From: an uncultured Oscillospiraceae bacterium
GTDB lineage: Bacteria > Bacillota > Clostridia > Oscillospirales > Acutalibacteraceae
Reading direction: 5' to 3'
Length of the DNA stretch: 64,000 nt
NCBI GenBank assembly: GCA_900553255.1
Contig: USCI01000002.1
Span: 1 to 64,000 of the forward strand
The notes beneath the pieces were generated by a model. The model was not told the DNA's origin and ran no database searches. It saw only the letters and a list, made by a program, of their open reading frames with translations. The translations under genes and the position numbers were made by a program. Positions 1 to 8,207 of the stretch are shown piece after piece (the first letter of the stretch is position 1; each line of letters begins with the position of its first letter).

Positions 1-93
1 TTAGACCCTTTTTGTGCTTTCGGGTCCTATTTCTTCATTTTTTCTTTACAGTGCCATATATAAAAATTGACTATTAGGGGACAAAGGAAAGGA

Positions 94-1083
94 TCATCCC
101 ACCAGACCGGTGCTGGCGATGCTCTCCACAAAACTCCGCTGGCAGAACAGGTACAGCACAATCATCGGGAAGATGGAGATCGCCACACCCGCCTGCACCC
201 AGGTGACGATATCGGTCGCTACCGTGGCGTTGAGCAGGGCGCTCGCATCGGTCGAAATGCGCAGCAGCTCGCTGGAAACGGTCATGAACTGGTCGAAATA
301 CAGCGACACCATCGTCGTGTCGTTCCAGTACCACACAATCGAGAACAGCAGCACCACCACAACCGCCGGACGGGCATTGGGCAGCATCACCCGCAGCATG
401 GTCTTGAAAAAACCGCAGCCGTCAACATAGGCCGCTTCTTCGATTTCCTTGGGCAGGCCCTTGAAAAACTGCATAAAAATCAGAATATACAAGCCGTTTT
501 TCAGCCCCACCCCCATCATCGCGGGCAGATAGCTGTTCAGCGGATTGTCAAAGATATTGATCCGTATCCGCAGCCCGGTGATCGCCCGTGCCAGCGAAAC
601 GAGACCCAGCGGATCAAAGTCCGAAAACATCAGAAAATTGGGGATTGCAACGATCTGCACCGGCAGGATCAGGGTCAGCACCAGAAACACCAGCAGCAGG
701 GTCTTGCCGGGGAACCGGAACCGGGCGAAGCCGTACCCGATCACACAGCAGGACACCACCGACAGCACCGCGCTGCCCAGGCTCAGCACCACCGAGTTTT
801 TCAGCAGCGTGGCAAAGTCAAAATTCGTCCACACGCCGATGATGTTGTCCAGCGTCAGCCGGGTCGGGATCCACACCACATTGAGGTCATTGACCTGCTC
901 CGACGGCCGGAACGCCATGCTGAGCATGTACAGAATCGGATAGAGGATCACAAAGCTGATGCCGATCAGATACAGATAGGACAGCGTGCTGGTGGCAAAC
1001 CGGACGGACTTGGTTCCCGCCATGCGTGCAAGCGTGCGCCGGTCGTACCGGCTGCGCTGCCGCCATAAATCTTTGATTTTCAC
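94..1083 (-). CDS. Carbohydrate ABC transporter permease, MalG-like (pair II type)
   Basis: This is the second inner-membrane permease of a CUT1 sugar importer. The 329-residue protein begins with a basic cytoplasmic stretch and has about six hydrophobic helices. The EAA loop that docks the ATPase reads EEAAYVDGCGFF near residue 220. The start is GTG at 1083, behind a G-rich ribosome binding site. It lies 12 bases after the MalF-like partner, with which it is surely co-transcribed. The segment after the first helix (YPILYMLSMAFRPSEQ) matches the permeases at 15346 and 52164, so these belong to one subfamily. No binding protein or ATPase adjoins; the operon may continue beyond the left edge. 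Substrate is unknown, although the nearby rhamnosidase hints at rhamnose-containing glycans. Confidence 0.93.
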   Translation of the reverse strand: MKIKDLWRQRSRYDRRTLARMAGTKSVRFATSTLSYLYLIGISFVILYPILYMLSMAFRPSEQVNDLNVVWIPTRLTLDNIIGVWTNFDFATLLKNSVVLSLGSAVLSVVSCCVIGYGFARFRFPGKTLLLVFLVLTLILPVQIVAIPNFLMFSDFDPLGLVSLARAITGLRIRINIFDNPLNSYLPAMMGVGLKNGLYILIFMQFFKGLPKEIEEAAYVDGCGFFKTMLRVMLPNARPAVVVVLLFSIVWYWNDTTMVSLYFDQFMTVSSELLRISTDASALLNATVATDIVTWVQAGVAISIFPMIVLYLFCQRSFVESIASTGLVG

Positions 1084-1095
1084 TGTTCCGCCCCC

Positions 1096-2007
1096 TTACC
1101 GGTCAAGGATATACCGGCGGCCGATCAGCAGGGTCACCAGCACGATGATTATCAGCACCGCCAACGAATACACAACGGCCACCGCCGAAGCATAGGAATA
1201 CTGGAAGTTCGAGAACGCCTGGTCGGAGATCATTTTGATGATCGCGTTATCCGTTTCGGTGAACGAGTCGATGATCGTGTAGATCACCACCAGGAAGATG
1301 ATCGGCATGCACATCGGCAACGTGATCTTCCAGAATTCCGACCAGGAGGACGCCCCCTCGATTTTCGCCGCCTCATACAGCGAAGGGGAAATACCCTGTA
1401 ATCCCGCCAGAACAAGGAGAATCTGCACGCCGGATACCCAGCTGATATCCACCACGCTGCTCACGGCGGTGGACAGGAAATTCGAAAAGCCGCTGCCCAG
1501 CGAGGTGCTGGAAAGCAGGTCGTTGAGCACCGTCATATCCAGTGCCGCCACGCCGCCGGAGGAGCCTCCCATCATGGACATGGCCGTCGAGTCCGAGCGC
1601 ACGAGACTGGCCACCGCCCCGGACATCACCACCACCGGCAGGAAGAACACCGCCCGGAAAAACAACCGTCCCCGAAACTGCCGGTTAAGCAGCAAGGCGG
1701 CAAAAACGCTGAAGACAATGACGGTGGGCACCCGCGCAAGCAGGTCGGTCAGCACCGTTTGCATGTTCAGCAGAAAATCCGGATCCTGCAGGAACATCTG
1801 TCGGTAATACCGCAGCCCCTCAAATGTGGTTTGAAAGCCGGTTTCGTAATTGACCTGAAGCGTGCAGAAACTGTAGGTCACCGTATCGATAAGCGGCTTG
1901 ATGAAAAACAGAATCAGACCCAGAATAAACGGTGACACAAACAGCAAACCGGCCCAGGCACGTCGGCGTTCAAAGCTGGACGCTCTCCTTTTCACGGGCA
2001 GCTTCAT
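1096..2007 (-). CDS. Sugar ABC transporter permease, MalF-like (pair II type)
   Basis: This is the first permease subunit of a CUT1 importer, 303 residues with about six membrane helices. The EAA loop is EAAKIEGASSWSEF near residue 215. A periplasm-facing insert of about 50 residues precedes the fourth helix, as in the partners at 16344 and 53173 (LplB/YtcP-like). The ATG at 2007 has only a short G-run directly before it; a GTG four codons later (1995) has better spacing to that G-run and may be the real start. The gene is transcribed away from the araC-type gene at 2100, with 92 bases between them, so that regulator is the obvious candidate controller. Confidence 0.93.
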   Translation of the reverse strand: MKLPVKRRASSFERRRAWAGLLFVSPFILGLILFFIKPLIDTVTYSFCTLQVNYETGFQTTFEGLRYYRQMFLQDPDFLLNMQTVLTDLLARVPTVIVFSVFAALLLNRQFRGRLFFRAVFFLPVVVMSGAVASLVRSDSTAMSMMGGSSGGVAALDMTVLNDLLSSTSLGSGFSNFLSTAVSSVVDISWVSGVQILLVLAGLQGISPSLYEAAKIEGASSWSEFWKITLPMCMPIIFLVVIYTIIDSFTETDNAIIKMISDQAFSNFQYSYASAVAVVYSLAVLIIIVLVTLLIGRRYILDR

Positions 2008-2029
2008 CCCCTTTTCGTGGTTTTTTCAT

Positions 2030-2058
2030 TTGACGTATGAGCGGAAATATAGTATAAA
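2030..2058 (+). promoter_or_regulatory. Sigma-A promoter for the AraC-type gene at 2100
   Basis: TTGACG at 2030-2035 and TATAAA at 2053-2058 are separated by 17 bases, close to the vegetative consensus. The predicted start lies about 35 bases before the GTG at 2100. The spacer and -10 are AT-rich within the divergent intergenic region, which must also hold the promoter for the permease operon. Confidence 0.7.
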
Positions 2059-2099
2059 AAGAAGCAGAAAACGGTGCTTTCGGAAGAGAGGCGGAACGG

Positions 2100-3020
2100 G
2101 TGTATAAAGCAGACGAGTTCGAGATGTATAACACGCAGGAGCACGGCTTCGGCTATGTCAAAATCCCGCTGCGCATTTATCGCCGGGAACACAGCCCCAC
2201 CGCACCGGCACCCCTGCATTCCCACGATTTTCTGGAAATTGCGGTAGCCATCAGCGGCAGCGGCACCCATGTGCTCTATCTGCCGGATCTGGACGAAGTC
2301 TCCTGCCCGGTAGCCAAGGGCAATCTCTGCATTGTCGCGCCGGGCGAAAAGCACGCCTATTCTTTTCAGCCCGGGGAATCCCTCCGGCTGATCAACATTC
2401 TGTTCAGCCCGTCGGTACTCCAGAAAAGCAACGCTGTATGCTGGGACGACTTCCATTATGAAGAATTTATCCAGCTTTCTTCCTACCTTTCGGTCCGTCA
2501 GAACGGCAACCCGCGGCAGATTCGGCTGGATACGGAAGAACTCGATCAGGTCTGCCGGCTGGTCGAACGAATCGAACGGGAGTTTTCCCGGAAGGAAACC
2601 GGCTACAGCACCATGGTCCAGCTGTATTTCTCCACCATCCTCACCATCATGCTGCGCTGCTACAAGCGGGAGATCGTAACGGCCGACATCGAGGAGGACC
2701 GCACGCTGGTGGCGAAAATCCTGCAATATGCCGACACGCACTATCAACAGAAAATCACCCTCGACCAGCTCGCGGAAATGACGCATTTCAGCACCCGGCA
2801 CATCACCCGGCGCTTCAAGGCTGCCACCGGCCTTTCCCTCAACGAATACCTGCTCAACCAACGGATTGCCGGCGCCAAGTCTCTGCTCGCTTCCACCCCC
2901 AAAAAGGTGGCGGAGGTGGCACTGGAGACCGGCTTCGGAAATGCTTCCTATTTCTGTCAGCAGTTCAAGCGCGTCACCGGGTACACCCCCAACGAATATC
3001 GCGAAATCAGTCGAATATGA
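2100..3020 (+). CDS. AraC-family transcriptional regulator with N-terminal cupin sensor
   Basis: A 306-residue regulator. Residues about 20-120 form a cupin-like sugar-sensing domain (HSHDFLEIAVAISG with a typical AraC_binding pattern). Residues about 205-300 hold two helix-turn-helix units, ending in the family signature GFGNASYFCQQFKRVTGYTPNEYR. The start is GTG at 2100 behind AGAGAGG; an ATG at 2124 is a weaker alternative. It is divergent from the permease pair at 94-2007 and convergent with the GH78 gene, whose stop lies 14 bases inside this gene. By family it probably activates the neighbouring transport and rhamnosidase genes in response to a sugar ligand, but the ligand cannot be told from sequence. 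Confidence 0.93.
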   Translation: MYKADEFEMYNTQEHGFGYVKIPLRIYRREHSPTAPAPLHSHDFLEIAVAISGSGTHVLYLPDLDEVSCPVAKGNLCIVAPGEKHAYSFQPGESLRLINILFSPSVLQKSNAVCWDDFHYEEFIQLSSYLSVRQNGNPRQIRLDTEELDQVCRLVERIEREFSRKETGYSTMVQLYFSTILTIMLRCYKREIVTADIEEDRTLVAKILQYADTHYQQKITLDQLAEMTHFSTRHITRRFKAATGLSLNEYLLNQRIAGAKSLLASTPKKVAEVALETGFGNASYFCQQFKRVTGYTPNEYREISRI

Positions 3021-5352
3021 CGGCGGCCGCGGGCCGCTGTTCTTCGAGGAGCACCGTCCGGCTCGCCCGGCCGCTGACGGTCTCCTCATATTTTTGTCCG
3101 GGAAGCAGTTCCCAGAGCACCGGCACCGGCTGTTCGGTTTCCGCCTGAACCGTCAAACAGCCGTCCGTCACCCGCCAGGAGACCGTCACCCGTCCATAGG
3201 GGGTCATACAGCTTCCCTCGCACGAGCCGAGCCAGTACATCCGCGGCGCGATATGTACCCGGGCAAATCCCGGTCCCGCCGGACGCAGCCCCACTCCGCA
3301 GCTCATCAATTCCTGCAGGGGTACCGCGCTCCACGCATGGCAGTCGCTGCGCCAGTTCACCGGATCCTCCGGCCAGGTGGTTACCCCCATCTCGAGCATC
3401 TGTTCCCACAGCAGCCATTGCTTACGGGTGAGCGCATACAACCCGGCCTTTTCCAGTGCGCGGAACAGGAAATACTGCATGCAGAACGAGCATTTGGCCG
3501 CATCCGGGTTTTCCATTGCCGCCTGCAGGATCGTTCTGGCCCGTTCCCCCTCCGCCACACCGGACAGCACCGCCCAAACCTGGGCGTGCTGGCTCCATTG
3601 CGGCCGGCCAACAGTGTCGGTATACAGGCCCCTGACCTCATCGTAGGCGTAACGGTTTACCGCGCCGCCGATTTCCTCCGCCAGCTGCCAGTAATGGCCG
3701 GCGCAGTCGCTGCGGCCGATGACTTCCGCCAGCTCAGCGCCCTGCCGCAGAGCAAACACCAGCATCAGCGTGTGGATCACATTGATCTCGTCTGTGCTTT
3801 TGACCGGAACCCCCCGCTCCCAGTCGGCGGTCCAGTCCACGAACTGCCAAAACCCGGTGTCGGCCAGCAACCGCTGGCCGTTGAGCCGGTCGGTGAAATA
3901 CGCCAGCGCTTTTTCCACCCCGGGATAATATCCCTCGATCAGGCGCTTATCCCCGAAATACCGGTAGTGATCGTGCAGCATCATAATCCAGTAAAAGGTA
4001 AACGTCGGAATAATCTGGAGGATATTCGCCGGGGAATGGCACGGCAGCAGGCCATTGGGCAGCTGCACGTTGTAAAAATCCCGCAGCGCTTTGCGCGCCA
4101 GCCGGTCGTCCCGGGAAACCGCAAATCCGTAAAGCGCTTCCAGGCGGGTGTCCATCAGATACTGCATCCGCTCATAATACGGACAATCCATGTAGGTATC
4201 GTACATGCAGCTTTTCAGCGTGCGCAGGCTGACCTCCCATATCCGGTCCATCCAACCCGCATCGCTGTGGAACCGGGACTGCACCGCCAGCGGATACCCG
4301 GTCTGCCATACCGCTTTAAGGCGTATCTTTACGGCCTGCCCGCCGCCGTGGATTTCGACCCGGATAAATCGGAAAGCCCGGTAATGGAAAGGGCAGTAGT
4401 TCTGCCGGCGTCCATCAGGGCGGTACACATCCCTGCCGCCTTTGAGATAGCTGCCCTCCCGGCTGCAATCGTCCCGTGCCGCCTTGATGTATTTTCCGTC
4501 GCGGTCAAAGCCGTAGCTTTCCGCATAAATCAGACAAATTTCGGCGCCCCTGCCGCCCTCGATTTCCCATTCCGGAAAAGCGGTGCGGTATTCCCCGGCG
4601 TCCAGCTCAATCCAGGCATCCTCTCCCGCCGGCAGTTCCAGCCATTCCCCGGCAAGCAGGTGCTGCGCCTGCGATGCCGCCGACGCCGAACAGCGGGTTA
4701 CGCGCTGCAGCGACACCTTTTCTTCATACGGCCGCGGGATGGGGTTGGGCTCCACCTGCCAGACGTTGGCGAGCCCGCCCATAATGTAAGGCGAATTTTC
4801 CGTGATCTCCACCGCCGGCTTCCAGTTTTCCTCCCGATAGCCCGCCTCTTTCCAGCCTGCCGGATAAAGCGCACCGTCTACGTCTTCAAAATGCCCCATA
4901 TATATCAGGTCCGTATCCGCCACGGATGTAAACCGGTATGCCTCAAGCGGCAGGCAGTGATACGATGCGTCGGTGCGCCAGGCCGGATCGCCGTCGATCA
5001 TCAGGCCGCCCTGCATCGAGGACATCAGCGCCGTAGGGCCCGCCTTGAATTCGTTCGCCAGATGGCGGTTGCCGGGATAGTGAATCACCTCTGCGGCCAG
5101 CACGTTCTCTCCCTGCCTCAGATGGGGCGCCAGATCTACCGTGTCGGTGTACCGCAAAGACAGGTCGCTTTTTGTTGGCCCGCGCAAAAGGCGCTCGCCG
5201 TTGATGTAGAGAACAAAACAGCTGTCCGCCGTAACAGTAATCTCCGCTTTTATGGGTGGCCGGCTATACACAACCGATTTACGAAAAAGAAGATATTCCG
5301 ATTCGTCAACCGCCTGTTTCCGCCGCCAAATCCACTGAGCTTTGTGCTCCAT
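3007..5352 (-). CDS. Alpha-L-rhamnosidase, GH78 family
   Basis: A 781-residue, apparently cytoplasmic glycosidase (no signal peptide) predicted to release terminal alpha-L-rhamnose. The N-terminal half has jelly-roll features (ALYPAGWKEAGYREENWKPA), then an alpha/alpha toroid, then a beta C-terminal domain. Around residue 389 the sequence DCPYYERMQYLMD keeps the D, E+5, D+12 spacing of the GH78 acidic residues; a later Glu in TTWPEDP may be the general-base equivalent but is shifted one position. The ATG at 5352 is preferred because GGGAG lies eight bases upstream; a GTG at 5385 has no clear site. The 3' end overlaps the convergent AraC gene by 14 bases. GH78 is well supported; the exact substrate is not. 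Confidence 0.88.
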   Translation of the reverse strand: MEHKAQWIWRRKQAVDESEYLLFRKSVVYSRPPIKAEITVTADSCFVLYINGERLLRGPTKSDLSLRYTDTVDLAPHLRQGENVLAAEVIHYPGNRHLANEFKAGPTALMSSMQGGLMIDGDPAWRTDASYHCLPLEAYRFTSVADTDLIYMGHFEDVDGALYPAGWKEAGYREENWKPAVEITENSPYIMGGLANVWQVEPNPIPRPYEEKVSLQRVTRCSASAASQAQHLLAGEWLELPAGEDAWIELDAGEYRTAFPEWEIEGGRGAEICLIYAESYGFDRDGKYIKAARDDCSREGSYLKGGRDVYRPDGRRQNYCPFHYRAFRFIRVEIHGGGQAVKIRLKAVWQTGYPLAVQSRFHSDAGWMDRIWEVSLRTLKSCMYDTYMDCPYYERMQYLMDTRLEALYGFAVSRDDRLARKALRDFYNVQLPNGLLPCHSPANILQIIPTFTFYWIMMLHDHYRYFGDKRLIEGYYPGVEKALAYFTDRLNGQRLLADTGFWQFVDWTADWERGVPVKSTDEINVIHTLMLVFALRQGAELAEVIGRSDCAGHYWQLAEEIGGAVNRYAYDEVRGLYTDTVGRPQWSQHAQVWAVLSGVAEGERARTILQAAMENPDAAKCSFCMQYFLFRALEKAGLYALTRKQWLLWEQMLEMGVTTWPEDPVNWRSDCHAWSAVPLQELMSCGVGLRPAGPGFARVHIAPRMYWLGSCEGSCMTPYGRVTVSWRVTDGCLTVQAETEQPVPVLWELLPGQKYEETVSGRASRTVLLEEQRPAAAVIFD

Positions 5353-5461
5353 GTCAACAACTCCCTGTCCTCTGCCTTCGTTCACTTTCCATTATACCGA
5401 CGTGTTTCGGTTTTTATATAATAAAAAGGACTGATTATATAATTATAAAGACTTGACAAAA

Positions 5462-5479
5462 ATGTTTTATACAAAACAT
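5462..5479. promoter_or_regulatory. 18-bp perfect palindrome upstream of the rhamnosidase gene
   Basis: The site is ATGTTTT-ATAC-AAAACAT, with seven-base arms and a four-base centre, in an AT-rich stretch 110 bases before the GH78 start. It could be a regulator operator. A TATAAT on the minus strand (5391-5396) lies nearer the gene but has no convincing -35. Confidence 0.4.
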
Positions 5480-5603
5480 CCTGATAATTTTGCAAAAATT
5501 CGGATATTCAACCCCCTTTTTTCCGTTCGATTCAAGACCGCGACAAAGGTGAAAATGATTATCTGCAAAAAAGATGAAATGAGGAAGGGCTAAAAAGACA
5601 AAA

Positions 5604-5632
5604 AAGCCAGTGCCGTAAAGGCACTGACTTTT
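5604..5632 (-). terminator. Intrinsic terminator of the 9400-5954 sugar-phosphate operon
   Basis: On the minus strand a nine-base stem (GTCAGTGCC / GGCACTGGC, one G-U pair) with a five-base loop is followed by a run of T. The wobble pair forms only in the minus-strand RNA, which fits termination of leftward transcription. It lies about 320 bases past the kinase stop, with the palindrome block between. Confidence 0.75.
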
Positions 5633-5675
5633 CAGCATGTCGAAAAATGGTTGGTGGATAGCAAGTTGCACAAAT

Positions 5676-5946
5676 GCGGCGTATTACGCCCCATCGGAAA
5701 CCCCCTTGATAGAGTTTCCCACGATGCAGCAGCCCACCGGGTTGTTGCATCTTCCTTCCTGATCCTTATTGAACACAAAGGATTTCGCGTCCCGTGGGAC
5801 GCGGCGGGGGCTTTTAAGGAAGCATAGCTTCCTTGGCGAGTTTCGCCGCAGGCGAAACATCGCCCCCCTCGTGTGACGTTTGCCGCTTTGCGGCAAACTC
5901 ACCGCGGACGGTTACGTCCGCGCCCCACCGCCTTTTAAAAAAGGCG
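5676..5946. repeat. Array of consecutive palindromes (REP/MITE-like intergenic element)
   Basis: The non-coding gap holds a chain of short hairpins. GGCGTA-T-TACGCC is at 5678-5690, and a 13-bp imperfect stem follows at about 5724-5752. Then come GCGTCCC/GGGACGC (5787-5802), AAGGAAGC/GCTTCCTT (5816-5834), GTTTCGCC/GGCGAAAC (5840-5858), GTTTGCCGC/GCGGCAAAC (5878-5898), CGCGGACG/CGTCCGCG (5903-5922) and CGCCTTTT/AAAAGGCG (5929-5946). Loops are mostly two to four bases. No gene is seen. The regular packing suggests a dispersed intergenic repeat, but copy number cannot be judged from one window. Confidence 0.6.
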
Positions 5947-5953
5947 ACCAAAA

Positions 5954-7347
5954 TTACCCCATCCGTGCCAGCGCCTCTGCCAGCCGTCTGTAGCGGGCAT
6001 ATTTTTCCGCATACACCGCCGTATATGCGGGATTCGGTTCCACCGCCGCCGCGATGCCCACCATTGCGCCGGCCGCCTCGCGGAAATCCGTGTAAACGCC
6101 GGCGGCAACCGCCGCCGCCATTGCCGCGCCCTTGGCCCCCAGCTCTTCGGCGCCGATCACCTCCACCGGCATGGCGAGTGCGTCGGCAAACATCTGTACC
6201 CAGACAGCGGAGCGCGCCGCGCCTCCGGCCAGCCGAAGGCGGTCCAGCCGCGGATTGTGCGCCCGCAGGCGGTCGATATGGGTGCGATGGGAATACACCA
6301 CCCCTTCAAAGACCGCCCGCAGCAGGTCTGCCGTGCCATGGGTCTGATTCAGCCCCGCCAGCACCGCCTGTTCCACACCGCTGACGTTGCTGCCGTAAAG
6401 GAATGGGAGGAAAATGATACTGCTGTCCGCCGGCCCGAGCGCGTCAACCAGCCGGTCGGCCAGCGCATACGGCGATTCACCGCGCTGCAGCTCCGCCCGC
6501 TGCGCCTCTCCCAGAAAGTGCTTCACCGCCCAGCCCAGATTGCCGGCCGAGGTGGGGCTGCTTTCCTCAATGAGGTAGTACTCCGGCAGGCAGAACAGCG
6601 AATTGAGGGTGGTGCCGTCCGGCGAAACCGGCGAACGGGAGATGTATTCGTTGATGCTCCACGTACCGGTAACGGCACACAGCCGGTCCTCGTCGGAAAC
6701 GTCCATCGCGATCGCGCAGGCATCGATATCAAACATCCCACCGCACACCGGCGTGCCTGCAGGGATTCCGGTGAGGGCTGCCGCGTATGCAGGTTGAGCA
6801 GGCTGGTACCGGAAGAATCGGTGTATTCGGCATACGCCTCCCCTGTCAGCCGGAAACGGATGTAGTCCTTGGCCTCAAAGATCCAGCGGATGTTTTCATA
6901 AACCGCCGGCCGGTTATCCCGGAACCAGCGCAGCAGAGCCGCCGGCTGGCAGTCCAACACCCGCTGCATCGTATATGCCCGCGCTTTCTCAGCGGTGCCG
7001 TCCGTCATCCAGTGTTCGGCGACCGCTTTGGCGCGATGATCGGTCGAGGCAACCCCCGGCGCGGCCGGCCGGCCATCCCGCCCCCATAAATACAGCCCCT
7101 TGCCGTGGCCGGTACAGCCTACCCCCGCGATTTCCGCCGGGGAAATACCGGCCCCGGCCACCGCCTCCCGGATACAGCGCGCCGCGGCCGCCCACAGCGT
7201 CTCCATATCGCGGTCACACCAGCCCGGCTGCGGGCACGTCTGCGGCGTATTCTCCCCCGCACAGGCCAACTGCCTGCCGGCGGCGTCAAACACCGCCGCC
7301 TTGGTCATGGTGCCGCCGTTATCGACCCCGATAAAACACCTCTTCAT
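5954..7347 (-). pseudogene. FGGY-family carbohydrate kinase (L-xylulokinase-like), deleted and frameshifted
   Basis: The frame from the ATG at 7347 starts MKRCFIGVDNGGTMTKAA, the sugar-kinase phosphate loop, and runs to SLLNLHT near 6791. From there the homologous reading continues in another frame (AALTGIPAGTPVCGGMFDID, then the C-terminal ATPase half with LAGGAARSAVW) to the stop at 5954. The two parts total about 464 codons, against about 500 for intact FGGY kinases, and the segment joining them is missing. A deletion of roughly 40 codons that also breaks frame is the simplest reading; an assembly error is possible. The start overlaps the epimerase stop by four bases (ATGA). In life it would phosphorylate L-xylulose or a related ketose. 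Confidence 0.8.
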
Positions 7348-8207
7348 ACGTGCTGCACCTCCAGCATCGGTCGGTAATAATCGTGTACAGCCTTCAGCCT
7401 TGCTTCCCAGTCGTCTCCGCTGCGGTACCAGCATTCCGCGGTAAACCGCCGTATCCCCTGGGCCTTCAGTTCCCCGATGACCGCCGGAAAATCCACCCGG
7501 CCTTCCCCCGGGAACAGGTCGCGGAAAACGCCCTGTGTTGTCTCCTTGAGGTGGACGGCGGCAATGTGGCCGTGTCCGCAGCGCAGGTCGGCAAGCACCG
7601 CCGCCGTATTCCCGCCGCAGGCGTTGCAGATGTTTCCCGTATCGGGATAGATCTGCAGCCAGGGGGAGTCCGCCATCCGTACAAAGCGCATCGCCTTGCT
7701 GACGGTGTCGAGGACCGGCTCGCCGGCCGGGGATACGCACTCCATCGTCTCAAAGCCGAGCATCATCCCGGCAGCGGCCGCCCATTCCACACCCCGCAGC
7801 AGGTTGTCGGCAAACCGCTTGACCGTATCGGGGGTAGAGCGCTCGTAATATACGTCGTAGCCCGCCAGCTGGACCAGCCGCACCCCAAGCTCCCCGGCGA
7901 GGGCAATTGCCCGGTGCAGGATGTCCATCCCCCTGCGCACGGTTCCGGGGTCAGCCGAGCCGAGCGGATACCGGCGGTGCCCGCTCAAACACAGGGTAGC
8001 CACGGACACCCCTGCACGCCGGGCAGCCTGCCGCAGCGCGCTGATCTTATCCGGACCCCATTCCAGCCGCGCAAGCCTTTGATCGCTTTCATCCACGCTC
8101 AGCTCAAAGCTGTCGAACCCCGCCTGCGCGGCATGGACAAGTTTTTCCTCAAGGGATACGGCGTCCGGCTGGGCTTTTTCATAAAGGCCCAGGATACACC
8201 TGCTCAT
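7344..8207 (-). CDS. L-xylulose/L-ribulose-5-phosphate 3-epimerase-like protein (UlaE/SgbU family)
   Basis: A 287-residue TIM-barrel of the xylose-isomerase-like epimerase superfamily. Typical features are LGLYEKAQP at the start, SVDESDQRLARLEW, CLSGHRRYPLGS and GFETME, then DTGNICNACGG with metal-ligand residues and the late AVHLKETTQG. These match UlaE/SgbU proteins that interconvert L-xylulose-5-phosphate and L-ribulose-5-phosphate. The ATG at 8207 is chosen for a GGAGG seven bases upstream; longer open frame to 8276 lacks one. It overlaps its upstream neighbour and its downstream kinase by four bases each, so translation is probably coupled. The damaged kinase would leave this enzyme without its local substrate supply. 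Confidence 0.85.
   Translation of the reverse strand: MSRCILGLYEKAQPDAVSLEEKLVHAAQAGFDSFELSVDESDQRLARLEWGPDKISALRQAARRAGVSVATLCLSGHRRYPLGSADPGTVRRGMDILHRAIALAGELGVRLVQLAGYDVYYERSTPDTVKRFADNLLRGVEWAAAAGMMLGFETMECVSPAGEPVLDTVSKAMRFVRMADSPWLQIYPDTGNICNACGGNTAAVLADLRCGHGHIAAVHLKETTQGVFRDLFPGEGRVDFPAVIGELKAQGIRRFTAECWYRSGDDWEARLKAVHDYYRPMLEVQHV

Noticed and set aside
1..93. End of a further gene at the left edge
   Set aside because: No supported coding end, hairpin or domain can be recognised in these bases.
2051..2056. TATACT on the minus strand as -10 of the permease operon
   Set aside because: No -35-like hexamer at 16-18 bases, and it overlaps the -10 of the divergent promoter.
5640..5953. 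Transposase remnant beside the decayed kinase
   Set aside because: No conserved transposase peptide on either strand; only palindromes are seen.
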